Of a stretch of DNA of 64,000 nucleotides, positions 29,722 to 37,496 are shown in pieces. Both the position numbers and the translations under genes were made by a program. Every line of letters begins with the position of its first letter. The stretch's first letter is position 1. The stretch comes from JASLEW01 sp035544895. Its GTDB lineage: Bacteria > Acidobacteriota > Thermoanaerobaculia > Multivoradales > UBA5704. The notes under the pieces were generated by a model. The model was not told the DNA's origin, did no database searches, and saw only the letters and a list, made by a program, of their open reading frames with translations. Location: the NCBI GenBank assembly GCA_035544895.1, contig DASZZM010000021.1:21992-85991 (forward strand), given 5' to 3'.

Positions 29722-31185
29722 ATGGGTGAGAAAACGGCGATCGACGTTGAAAGGGTGGACGAGACCCGCTGGCGGATCCCGCGCCGCGGCGCCATGCGCG
29801 TCGACGGCATCGTCTTCGCGAGCGCGGCGATGATGGCGGACATCCGCCGCGACGCCAGCCTGCAGCAAGTCGCCAACGTGGCCGAGCTGCCGGGGATCCT
29901 CACCGCTTCTTTCGCCATGCCCGACATCCATTGGGGCTATGGCTTTCCGATCGGCGGCGTCGCGGCGATGGACGCCGACGACGGCGTCGTCTCGCCGGGC
30001 GGCGTCGGCTACGACATCAACTGAGGGGTCCGGCTGCTGCGCTCAGGTCTGAGCCGCAACGACGTCCAGCCGCGCATCCACGACATCCTCGCGCATCTGT
30101 TCCGCAACGTGCCGACCGGTGTGGGGGTCGGGCGCCGCGACCTGCGGCTCGGCAGGAGCGACCTCGAAGGCGTGCTGCGGGGCGGGGCGCGCTGGGCGGT
30201 CGAGCGCGGTTTCGGCACCGCCTCCGACCTCGCCGCCATCGAGGAAGGAGGAGTGCTCGAGGGCGCCGATGCCGCCGGGGTCAGCGACCGCGCCTACGAG
30301 CGCGGGCGCGGCCAGCTCGGCACCCTCGGCTCGGGCAATCATTTCGCCGAGGTCCAGGTGGTCGACGAGATCTACGACGAGGCCGCGGCGCGCGCCTTCG
30401 GCCTGTCTCGCGACCAGGTCACGGTGATGATCCACAGCGGCTCGCGCGGCCTGGGCCACCAGGTCTGCACCGACCACCTCAAGGTCATGCTGGCGGCCGC
30501 GGAGCGCTATGGGATCGCGCTGCCCGACCGGCAGCTGTGCTGCGCGCCGCTGCGTTCCGCCGAAGGGCGCCGCTACCTGGCGGCGATGGCGGCGGCGGCC
30601 AATTATGCCTTCGCCAACCGCCAGGTGATGTGCCACTGGGCGCGCGAGAGCTTCGCCGCGGCCCTGGGCTCGACCGCCGAACGGGTCGGCCTCGAAACGG
30701 TCTACGACGTCTGCCACAACATCGCTAAATTCGAGACCTTCAGCGGCGCCGGGTACGGCAACGAGCGGGTGCGCGCCTGCGTCCACCGCAAAGGCGCGAC
30801 GCGCGCCTATCCACCGGGCCACCCGCAAGTGCCCGCGGCCTACCGCGCGGTGGGGCAGCCGGTGATGATCCCGGGCGACATGGGGCGCTACTCCTTCGTG
30901 CTCGCCGGCACCGAGCGCGCTTATGCAGAGACTTTCGGCTCGACCTGTCACGGGGCGGGACGGAGGATGAGCCGGCACCAGGCCAAGGCGGCGGCGCGCG
31001 GCCGCTCGTTGCTCGCCGAGCTCGCGGCCAAAGGCGTGGCGGTCCTGGCGGCCGGCATGGCAACCGTCGCCGAGGAGATGCCCGAGGCCTACAAGGACGT
31101 GGCCGACGTGGTCGAAGTGGTAGAGCGCGCCGGCCTCAGCCGCAAGGTCGCCCGGCTGCGTCCCATCGGCGTGGTCAAGGGGTGA
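29722..31185 (+). CDS. rtcB: RNA-splicing ligase RtcB with in-frame TGA (putative Sec101)
   Basis: Mn/GTP-dependent RNA ligase joining 2',3'-cyclic phosphate or 3'-phosphate to 5'-OH ends. Read through TGA at 30022-30024 it is 487 residues. The N-terminal part ends GGVGYDIN, then TGA, then GVRLLRSGL; that position is the conserved metal-binding Cys (C98 in Pyrococcus horikoshii, C78 in E. coli). Other ligands align: D98, H207 (GSGNHF), H238 (HSGSRGLGH), H332 (CHN) and the guanylylated H410 (HGAGR). The frame after the TGA is open to the end and the family's sequence is kept, which argues against decay. A SECIS-like hairpin follows the TGA. GGAGGCAGGAG precedes the ATG. Alternative: a nonsense mutation or sequencing error. 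Confidence 0.88.
30032..30071 (+). promoter_or_regulatory. Candidate bacterial SECIS element
   Basis: Immediately 3' of the TGA, TGCGCTCA (30038-30045) pairs with TGAG-C-CGCA (30050-30058, one bulged C), closing a GGTC loop. With the closing A-T pair the apex is AGGTCT, identical to the E. coli fdhF SECIS apex recognised by SelB. GGCTG (30032-30036) can pair with CAGCC (30067-30071) as a lower stem. The loop begins 21 bases after the TGA, against 18 in fdhF. The bulged U of fdhF is not seen on the 5' side. Confidence 0.75.
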
Positions 31186-31315
31186 TCGAGGAGTCTGAAC
31201 TGGCCTGGCTCGAGTTCCCTTCGCGAGAGCGGCCCCGCGGCGCCAACCTGCCGGCGGCTGCCTCGCGATAAGCTCTCCCGGCGAGTTGGCCGAGTGCCCT
31301 GCGCTGTCCTGAGCC

Positions 31316-32299
31316 ATGCCGAAAATCGCCATCGGCCTCAACGCCGTGATCGCGGCGGTCACCGACGAGGTGCCCAGGATTCTCACCGTGCGGCGGCCCG
31401 GCCCCGATACCAGCCACGGCGCCGGGGCCGAGGATGCCCTCCCATTCGGGCCGCTCGACCCTGAGAACGACCGTACCCTGGACCGTGGGCTGCGCCGCTG
31501 GGTACGCGAGCAGACCGGGATCGAGCTCGGCTACGTCGAGCAGCTCTACACCTTCGGCGATCGTGATCGCGACCCGGCCGAGAGCCGGGGCAGGCCGCGC
31601 ATCATCGCCGTGGCCTACTTGGCGCTGGTGCGCGAGCGCGAGCGCGAGGTGGCGGGCCAGGCGCGCTGGCTCGACGCCTACGAGTTCTTCCCCTGGGAGG
31701 ACTGGCGGGCGGGGCGGCCGGAGGTGATCGACCGCGCCATCGCTCCGACCCTGGCGCGCTGGACCGCCGGCACCCCTTCCGCGCTCGCCCGCCGCGAACG
31801 TCGCGAGCGCGCCGACATCGTCTTCGGGCTCGGCGGCGCCGCCTGGGACGGCGAGCGCGTGCTGGAACGCTACGAGCTGCTCTTCGAGGCGGCGTTGGTC
31901 CCAGAGGCCTGGCGCGCCGCGCCGGGCTCCGGCACGCCCGCCCTCCCCGCCGCCACCCTGCCCGGCCGGCCGATGGCGGTCGATCACCGGCGTATCCTGG
32001 CCACCGCCCTCGGCCGGCTGCGCGGCAAGCTCAAGTACCGCCCGGTGGTGTTCGAGCTCCTGCCCCCCACTTTCACCCTGCTGCAGCTCCAGCGCGTCGT
32101 CGAGGCGCTTGCCGGCGTGCGGCTGCACAAGCAGAACTTCCGCCGCCTGATCGAGAACGGCGGCCTCGTCGAGGGCACCGGCCGCCATCATCCCGCCACA
32201 GGCGGCCGCCCCGCCGAGCTCTTCGTCTTCCGCCGCGACGTCCTGCGCGAGCGCCCCGCCCCCGGCGTCGGCCTCCCCGGCATCCGCCGGGTGTCGTGA
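31316..32299 (+). CDS. NUDIX-domain transcriptional regulator, NrtR-like
   Basis: 327 residues. An N-terminal NUDIX-fold domain (MPKIAIGLNAVIAAVTDEVPRI, TLDRGLRRWVREQTGIELGY) has a degenerate Nudix box, followed by a winged-helix domain (YRPVVFELLPPTFTLLQLQR, LHKQNFRRLIENGGLVEGTG). This is the architecture of NrtR, which represses NAD biosynthesis genes and responds to ADP-ribose-type ligands. The nadABC operon begins 420 bases downstream behind two related palindromes, which supports that role. Confidence 0.85.
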   Translation: MPKIAIGLNAVIAAVTDEVPRILTVRRPGPDTSHGAGAEDALPFGPLDPENDRTLDRGLRRWVREQTGIELGYVEQLYTFGDRDRDPAESRGRPRIIAVAYLALVREREREVAGQARWLDAYEFFPWEDWRAGRPEVIDRAIAPTLARWTAGTPSALARRERRERADIVFGLGGAAWDGERVLERYELLFEAALVPEAWRAAPGSGTPALPAATLPGRPMAVDHRRILATALGRLRGKLKYRPVVFELLPPTFTLLQLQRVVEALAGVRLHKQNFRRLIENGGLVEGTGRHHPATGGRPAELFVFRRDVLRERPAPGVGLPGIRRVS

Positions 32300-32595
32300 T
32301 TCCCCCTCCTCTGTCAGCGGGGCTTCGCCAGGTCCCTGCCCGGCGGCGGTGCCGGTGGGGGACGAGCATCGCCTGCTGATCGTCGTCCCGCGGGGCCGCC
32401 GGTGGATGGGGGCAACGCCGGCTGGTGTCTACCCGACGGTCGCCAGGCTCGCCGGCGAGTCCGCGGCCCGCTACACCGTCGCTGGCTTCCCCTACGAGCT
32501 GTCACTCGGGTAGTCCCAGCCCCGGGCGCGGGTGACCGCTGAGCTCGCGGCCGATCGCCGGTGCCGCCCGTGCCCGGGTGCCTCGGCCACCGGAC
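32300..32595. other. Intergenic region before the nadA promoter
   Basis: Mostly without recognisable genes. A 52-codon frame (32355-32513, GTG start) reads naturally (HRLLIVVPRGRRWMG, YTVAGFPYELSLG) but has no ribosome site or known family; it may be a gene fragment. The regulatory part follows from 32596. Confidence 0.3.
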
Positions 32596-32624
32596 TTGAC
32601 AGACAATATGCTCATCCGTAGTAT
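32596..32624 (+). promoter_or_regulatory. nadABC promoter
   Basis: Consensus -35 TTGACA (32596-32601), 17-base spacer and -10 TAGTAT (32619-32624). It starts transcription about 90 bases upstream of nadA. The spacer carries operator 1. A GGCCGGC-ATG-GCCGGCC hairpin with four T residues (32631-32652) would form at the very 5' end of the transcript; it may protect the RNA or act as a weak terminator. Confidence 0.7.
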
Positions 32625-32626
32625 AA
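32607..32626 (+). promoter_or_regulatory. Operator 1 overlapping the nadA promoter spacer and -10
   Basis: TATGCTCATC followed by a degenerate right half (GTAGTATAA). The left half matches operator 2 (32658-32692) exactly over ATGCTCATC. Binding here would block RNA polymerase. NrtR-like is the obvious candidate regulator, by adjacency. Confidence 0.6.
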
Positions 32627-32657
32627 GAGGAGGCCGGCATGGCCGGCCTTTTCCTAG

Positions 32658-32692
32658 CTCCTCTTTATGCTCATCATGAGCATAAAGAGGAG
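32658..32692 (+). promoter_or_regulatory. Operator 2, perfect 35-base palindrome upstream of nadA
   Basis: Arms CTCCTCTTTATGCTCAT and ATGAGCATAAAGAGGAG flank a single C; all 17 pairs match. It lies between the promoter and the nadA ribosome site (GAGGAGGG near 32707). As RNA it would also form a very stable hairpin, so it could act on DNA, RNA, or both. Confidence 0.8.
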
Positions 32693-32719
32693 TATAGAGA
32701 AAAGCGAGGAGGGAGTGCG

Positions 32720-33757
32720 ATGAGCCTGCAAGAAGCCCGCGACACCGCCGTCTCGCCAGCCTACACTCCCGAGGTGGCCCGCGCCACCGCGGCCATCCGC
32801 GAGCGGGTGCGCGCGGTCATCCCTGACCTGGAATGGGCCGTCCACGCCCCCTACATCGCCGCCATCGCGGAGCTCAAGCGGCGGCGCAACGCGGTGGTGC
32901 TCGCCCACAACTACCAGACGCCGGAGATCTACCACGGAGTCGCCGACGCGACCGGCGACTCCCTAGCACTGGCCCAGTACGGCGCCCGCACCTCGGCCGA
33001 GGTGATCGTGCTCGCGGGCGTTCATTTCATGGCCGAGACCGCCAAGATCCTGTCGCCGGAAAAGACGGTGCTGATCCCGGACCCGCGCGCCGGCTGCTCG
33101 CTTGCAGCCGCGATCACCGCCGCCGACGTCCGCCTGCTGCGCCAGCGCTACCCCGGCGTGCCGGTCGTCACCTACGTCAACACTTCGGCGGCGGTCAAGG
33201 CCGAATCGGACGTCTGCTGCACCTCGGCCAATGCCGTGGCGGTGGTCGAGTCGCTCGGCGTGCCGCGCGTCATCTTCCTGCCCGACGAGTATCTGGGCCG
33301 CTACGTCGCCGAGCAGACCGCGGTCGAGGTCATCCTCTGGCGCGGCCACTGCGAGGTGCACGAGCGCTTCACCGCCGCCGATCTCCGCGCCTTCCGCGCC
33401 GGGCACGACGACATCCGGATCCTCGCCCATCCCGAGTGCCCGCCGGAGGTGCTGGCCGAGGCCGATTTCGTAGGCTCGACCGCGGCGATGATCCGCCATG
33501 TCGGCGAGGCCAGGCCGCGGCGCGTGGTGATGGTGACCGAGTGCTCGATGAGCGACAACGTGGCGGTCGAGTTCCCCGAGGTCGAGTTCGTCCGCCCGTG
33601 CGCGCTCTGCCCGCACATGAAGCGCATCTCGCTGCCCAAAATCCTGCGCTCCCTGGAGACCATGGAGCACCGTGTGGAAGTGGCGCCCGAGGTGGCGGCC
33701 CGTGCGCGCCGGGCGCTGGAGCGCATGCTGGCCGTCGGCCGCCGGGAGCGATCGTGA
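32720..33757 (+). CDS. nadA: Quinolinate synthase
   Basis: 4Fe-4S enzyme condensing iminoaspartate with dihydroxyacetone phosphate to quinolinate, 345 residues. Markers: LAHNYQTPEIYH, DATGDSLALAQ, VHFMAETAKIL, Cys in DVCCTSANAV, HPECPPEVL and CALCPHMK (three cluster ligands). Start at 32720 has GAGGAGGGAGTGCG upstream. First gene of nadABC; stop overlaps the nadB GTG (GTGA). Confidence 0.96.
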   Translation: MSLQEARDTAVSPAYTPEVARATAAIRERVRAVIPDLEWAVHAPYIAAIAELKRRRNAVVLAHNYQTPEIYHGVADATGDSLALAQYGARTSAEVIVLAGVHFMAETAKILSPEKTVLIPDPRAGCSLAAAITAADVRLLRQRYPGVPVVTYVNTSAAVKAESDVCCTSANAVAVVESLGVPRVIFLPDEYLGRYVAEQTAVEVILWRGHCEVHERFTAADLRAFRAGHDDIRILAHPECPPEVLAEADFVGSTAAMIRHVGEARPRRVVMVTECSMSDNVAVEFPEVEFVRPCALCPHMKRISLPKILRSLETMEHRVEVAPEVAARARRALERMLAVGRRERS

Positions 33758-35766
33758 CCCGGACGGCGCCGTCTCCCGGCCGCCCGGCCCCGCGGGCCGG
33801 CGGCGGTGCCGGCCTGCCGGCCGCCTATGACGAAATCTCGCGCTCGGACGTCCTGGTGCTCGGCGCCGGCGCCGCCGGGCTGAGCGCCGCCCTGGGCTGC
33901 GCGCCGCTCGCGGTCAGCGTGCTGACCAAGGCCCGGCTGGGCCCGCATGGGGGCGGCGGCGCGAGCGCGTGGGCGCAGGGCGGAGTCGCCTCGGCGCTGG
34001 GCGACGACGACACGCCGGCCCTCCACGCCGCCGACACCCTGGCCGCCGGCGCCGGCCTCAACGATCCCGCCATCGTCGAGCTGCTCGCCGGCGAGGGGCC
34101 GCGGCAGATGCGCGCCCTGGTCGCCCTCGGCGCGCGCTTCGACCGCGATGCCTCCGGCCGCCTCGCCCTGGGGCGCGAGGCGGCGCACAGCCGGCGCCGC
34201 ATCCTGCACGCCCACGGCGACTCGACCGGCGCCGAGATCGTGCGCGCCCTGCTCGCCGCGGTGCGCCGCGCTCCCGCGATCCAGCTGGTCGACGAGACTT
34301 TCGCCCTCGATCTCGTGCTGGCCGGGGCTCCGCTGGCCGGGGCTTCGCCCCGGGTCCTCGGCGTCCTGGCCCTCCATTCAGGGGGTGGCCCGGGCGGGGG
34401 ACCCGGCGGGCGCCGCGTCCTTCACCTGGCCCGGGCGGTGGTGCTCGCGACCGGGGGCTTGGGCCAGCTCTTCCTGCACACCACCAATCCGCGCGAGGCG
34501 ACCGGCGACGGTCTGGCGATGGCGGCTCGCGCCGGCGCCCGGCTGGCCGATCTCGAGTTCGTCCAGTTCCACCCCACGGCGCTCGCCGGGGTGGCCGCCG
34601 ATGGCGAGCCGCTTCCGCTGCTCACCGAAGCGCTGCGCGGCGAGGGCGCCGTGCTCATCGACGACCGCGGCACTCGCTTCATGAGCGATGAGCACCCGGA
34701 CCGCGAGCTGGCGCCGCGCGACGTCGTGGCGCGGGCAATCTGGCGCCGGCTGGCGGCCGGAAGGCAGGTCTTCCTCGATGCGCGCGCCGCGGTGGGCGAG
34801 CGCTTCCCCGAGCGCTTCCCGACGGTCTATGCCCTCTGCCGGCAGCGTGGCCTCGACCCTCGCCGCGAGCCGTTGCCGGTCGCGCCGGCCGCCCACTACC
34901 ACATGGGCGGCGTCGCGGTCGACGCCAATGGCCGCACCTCGTTGCCCGGCCTGTGGGCCTGCGGCGAGGTGGCGGCGACCGGAGCGCACGGCGCCAACCG
35001 CTTGGCCAGCAACTCGCTTCTCGAAGCGCTGGTTTTCGGCGCGCGGGTGGCCGCGGACCTGTGCGGCGGCGAACCGGCGAGCGGCGGAGGGGAACCCTGG
35101 GTCGCAGGCGACGGGGAGGAGCTGTGGACCGTGGCCGAGAGGGAGCCCGGGACAGGTGCCGGCCGAGAGCCCCGTCCTGGGCCAGGCCACGGCGCGGCGG
35201 TATTGGAGGCATGGGAGGCATGGGAGGCAGGGGAGGCAGGGGAAGCATCGGGGGCATCGGCGGCAGGGGCGGGGCGGCCCGAGGGCGGCGCAGCGGTGAC
35301 CGAGCCGGCGCCGGCGGAGCTCGCGCTGGCGGTGCGCCGGCTGATGTGGGAGCGAGTCGGCCTGGTGCGCGACGCCGGCGGCCTGCGCTCGGCATTGCGC
35401 GATCTCGATCGCCTCGCCGCGCGCTGCCGCGGCGCTCGCGCTGACCGCGGGCGCGGGCAGGACGGCGCTTCCGCCGTCGCCTTCGGCGAGGCGCGCAACC
35501 TGCTCGCCGCCGGCCGGCTGGTTGCCGCGGCCGCCCTGGCGCGCCGCGAGAGCCGCGGCGGCCACTTCCGCTCCGACTATCCGGCCCCCGACCCGTCCTG
35601 GCGCCGGCGGCAGTTCGTGACCGCCGCCGCGGACGGCTCGGCGCTCTGCGAAGACGCCGGGGCCGATGCCCCAGCCATCCTTGCCGCTGGCGGGCCGATT
35701 GCCGCCGCCGCGCCGGCCGCTTGCCAGCCGCCTGCCGCGGCGGCGGCGGGGAGCCCCTCGGCGTGA
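33754..35766 (+). CDS. nadB: L-aspartate oxidase
   Basis: FAD enzyme oxidising L-aspartate to iminoaspartate for NadA. FAD site VLVLGAGAAGLSAALG near residue 30, GGASAWAQGGVASAL, EFVQFHPTALAG, HYHMGGVAVDANGRTSLPGL and GAHGANRLASNSLLEALVFG. At 670 residues it is longer than usual. Extra parts are a repetitive linker between the flavin and helical domains (EAWEAWEAGEAGEA, from a GGAGGCA-type DNA repeat near 35205-35250) and an Ala/Pro-rich C-terminus. GTG start at 33754 overlaps the nadA stop; its own stop overlaps nadC in the same way. Confidence 0.95.
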   Translation: MTRTAPSPGRPAPRAGGGAGLPAAYDEISRSDVLVLGAGAAGLSAALGCAPLAVSVLTKARLGPHGGGGASAWAQGGVASALGDDDTPALHAADTLAAGAGLNDPAIVELLAGEGPRQMRALVALGARFDRDASGRLALGREAAHSRRRILHAHGDSTGAEIVRALLAAVRRAPAIQLVDETFALDLVLAGAPLAGASPRVLGVLALHSGGGPGGGPGGRRVLHLARAVVLATGGLGQLFLHTTNPREATGDGLAMAARAGARLADLEFVQFHPTALAGVAADGEPLPLLTEALRGEGAVLIDDRGTRFMSDEHPDRELAPRDVVARAIWRRLAAGRQVFLDARAAVGERFPERFPTVYALCRQRGLDPRREPLPVAPAAHYHMGGVAVDANGRTSLPGLWACGEVAATGAHGANRLASNSLLEALVFGARVAADLCGGEPASGGGEPWVAGDGEELWTVAEREPGTGAGREPRPGPGHGAAVLEAWEAWEAGEAGEASGASAAGAGRPEGGAAVTEPAPAELALAVRRLMWERVGLVRDAGGLRSALRDLDRLAARCRGARADRGRGQDGASAVAFGEARNLLAAGRLVAAAALARRESRGGHFRSDYPAPDPSWRRRQFVTAAADGSALCEDAGADAPAILAAGGPIAAAAPAACQPPAAAAAGSPSA

Positions 35767-36638
35767 CCGGGAGCGGCCCCCTCCACTTGCCGCCGCTCTA
35801 TCCGCTTCTCTACGAGCCGCTGGTGCAAGCGGCGCTCGCCGAGGACCTCGGCCGCGCCGGCGACCTGACCAGCGACGCCGTGCTGCTGCCGGACCAGCGC
35901 GCCGAGGCCTCTCTCGTCGCCCGGGCCGAAGGCCGGATCGCGGGCCTGGCGGTGGCGCTGGCGGCCTTCCGGCTGCTCGACCCCACCCTCGAAATCGAGC
36001 CGCGCGCCGCCGACGGCCAGGACGCCGCGGCCGGGGCCGCGCTGGCCGCCATCCGCGGCGCCGCCCGCCCGATCCTCTCGGCCGAGCGCACGGCGCTCAA
36101 TCTGCTCGGCCGCCTGTGCGGAGTGGCCACGGCCACTCGCAACCTGGTCACCGCGGTGGCTCCCCATGGCGCCCGCGTGGTCTGCACGCGCAAGACCACT
36201 CCCGGCCTGCGCGCCCTGGAGAAATACGCCGTGCGCGCCGGCGGCGGCAGCAATCACCGCTTCGGCCTCGACGACGCCGTCATGATCAAGGACAACCACC
36301 GCGCCCTCGCCGGCGGCCTCGCGCCCGCGGTCGAGCGAGCCCGCCGCGGGGTCGGGCACATGGTCAAGATCGAGGTGGAGGTGGATTCGCTCGAGCAGCT
36401 CGAAGAAGCGCTCGCCCTGGGCATCGACGCCGTCCTCCTCGACAACATGCCGCTCGACGTCTTGCGCCAGGCGGTGAGCCTGGCGCGCGGCCGGGCCGTG
36501 ACCGAAGCCTCGGGCGGCATCCACCCCGACACCGCCGCTGCCATCGCCGCGACCGGCGTCGATCTCCTCTCCGTCGGCTGGCTCACCCACAGCTCGCCCG
36601 CCCTCGACGTCGCCCTCGATGTCGCCGAGCTGAGTTGA
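35763..36638 (+). CDS. nadC: Nicotinate-nucleotide pyrophosphorylase (carboxylating)
   Basis: Converts quinolinate and PRPP to nicotinate mononucleotide, 291 residues. Motifs: LAEDLGRAGDLTSDAV, ERTALNLLGRLCGVAT, VCTRKTTPGLRALEKYAV, GGGSNHRFGLDDAVMIKDNH and EASGGIHPDTAAAIAATGVD. Completes the de novo aspartate-to-NaMN pathway in one tightly coupled operon (GTGA overlap with nadB). Confidence 0.96.
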   Translation: MTGSGPLHLPPLYPLLYEPLVQAALAEDLGRAGDLTSDAVLLPDQRAEASLVARAEGRIAGLAVALAAFRLLDPTLEIEPRAADGQDAAAGAALAAIRGAARPILSAERTALNLLGRLCGVATATRNLVTAVAPHGARVVCTRKTTPGLRALEKYAVRAGGGSNHRFGLDDAVMIKDNHRALAGGLAPAVERARRGVGHMVKIEVEVDSLEQLEEALALGIDAVLLDNMPLDVLRQAVSLARGRAVTEASGGIHPDTAAAIAATGVDLLSVGWLTHSSPALDVALDVAELS

Positions 36639-36699
36639 CACCCCGAGCGAACCGGCCTCGACAGGTTATCTGCCAGGAAGCGGATCCGGCAGGTTATTC

Positions 36700-36945
36700 T
36701 TGGAGTATCAGTCTGCTATCTCCATTCCCGACAAAGTGTTCGAGGACGCGCAGGGTTTCGCGCGGCAGCTCGAGATCAGCCGCAGCCAGCTCTACTCTCG
36801 GGCGCTCAGCGAGTATGTGTCGCGGCACGCGCCGGACCGAGTGACGGAAAGCCTCGATCGGCTCTACGCGGATCTCGGAGTCGAGCAGGAGGACCTCCCG
36901 GTCTCCACCGCCTCGCGTCGCATCCTCGAGCGTACGAAGTGGTAG
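36700..36945 (+). CDS. Ribbon-helix-helix antitoxin (MazE-like), toxin lost
   Basis: 81 residues; TTG start. N-terminal AISIPDKVFEDAQGFARQLE and SRSQLYSRALSEYVSR form a ribbon-helix-helix type DNA-binding unit like chromosomal MazE/ChpI antitoxins. No toxin follows: overlapping the stop, a GTG (36939) opens VVVAQGN, resembling the first residues of MazF proteins, and homology then ends. It is probably an orphan antitoxin left by deletion. Confidence 0.65.
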   Translation: MEYQSAISIPDKVFEDAQGFARQLEISRSQLYSRALSEYVSRHAPDRVTESLDRLYADLGVEQEDLPVSTASRRILERTKW

Positions 36946-37005
36946 TCGCTCAAGGCAACGGCGCCGCTTCTCAACACCAGCGGTTCAGGCAGTCGCCGGA
37001 GGGGG

Positions 37006-37311
37006 TCAGGTTCTGTCCCAGGGCTCCTTGTCGGCGCCAGCGAGATCGCGCCTGCCGTGCACGACGGTCACGATGAGGATCTCCTGGCCCTCCACTCGGT
37101 AAATGATGCGGTAAGGGTGGAGGAGAATCTCGCGATGGCGACCATCCCCTTCGGGGACGATACGGCCTAGCTGAGGAAAGGTCTCGAGAGGCTCTACGGC
37201 GGCGATGAGCCTGACGACGTAGCGCTGAGCGTAGTGCGCGGAGTCGCGAGCGATATAGTCGTGAATGGCCGCGAGGTCGGCGAGCGCTGGCTCCGACCAG
37301 GCGATCCTCAT
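37006..37311 (-). CDS. RelE/ParE family toxin
   Basis: A 101-residue type II toxin. Features: MRIAWSEPALADLAAIHDYI, YVVRLIAAVEPLETFPQLGR, REILLHPYRIIYRVEGQEIL and VTVVHGRRDL, the usual ParE/RelE core and C-terminal strand. The ATG overlaps the antitoxin stop (ATGA). ParE types target gyrase and RelE types cleave mRNA; I cannot decide which from sequence. Confidence 0.88.
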   Translation of the reverse strand: MRIAWSEPALADLAAIHDYIARDSAHYAQRYVVRLIAAVEPLETFPQLGRIVPEGDGRHREILLHPYRIIYRVEGQEILIVTVVHGRRDLAGADKEPWDRT

Positions 37312-37487
37312 GCCAAGGTGAAGCGCTTCTTGACTTGATCGTGCGGCACGGTGCGCCCCTCCGCGACGGCCATCTCGCCGTCGGCAATCTTCTGGCGCAC
37401 GTACACCTCGTACATCACCTCGTCCCAGGTAGCGCTGTCGGGGAGCTGTTCTGCGAGCTTGCGGATATCGTCCTTGACGGTGTTCAT
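37308..37487 (-). CDS. Antitoxin of RelE/ParE module
   Basis: A 59-residue product, MNTVKDDIRKLAEQLPDSAT then WDEVMYEVYVRQKIADGEMA and VPHDQVKKRF. This is a common acidic partner of ParE toxins, lacking an obvious DNA-binding domain. It lies directly upstream and overlaps the toxin by four bases. Short and easily missed. Confidence 0.82.
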   Translation of the reverse strand: MNTVKDDIRKLAEQLPDSATWDEVMYEVYVRQKIADGEMAVAEGRTVPHDQVKKRFTLA

Positions 37488-37496
37488 GGGTAGATT

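Noticed and set aside
29722..30024. Reading rtcB as two separate genes, a 100-residue protein and a 358-residue protein
   Set aside because: The two parts share one frame, the gap is only the TGA plus continuous RtcB sequence, and neither part alone is a known protein.
32355..32513. Small gene between the NrtR-like gene and nadA
   Set aside because: Reads like protein but has no ribosome site, no family and is short; kept only as a note in the intergenic entry.
32631..32652. GGCCGGC hairpin with TTTT as a terminator of the NrtR-like gene
   Set aside because: It lies at the predicted nadA transcript start, downstream of the promoter; the T-run is short. A leader hairpin is more likely, though not excluded as a weak terminator.
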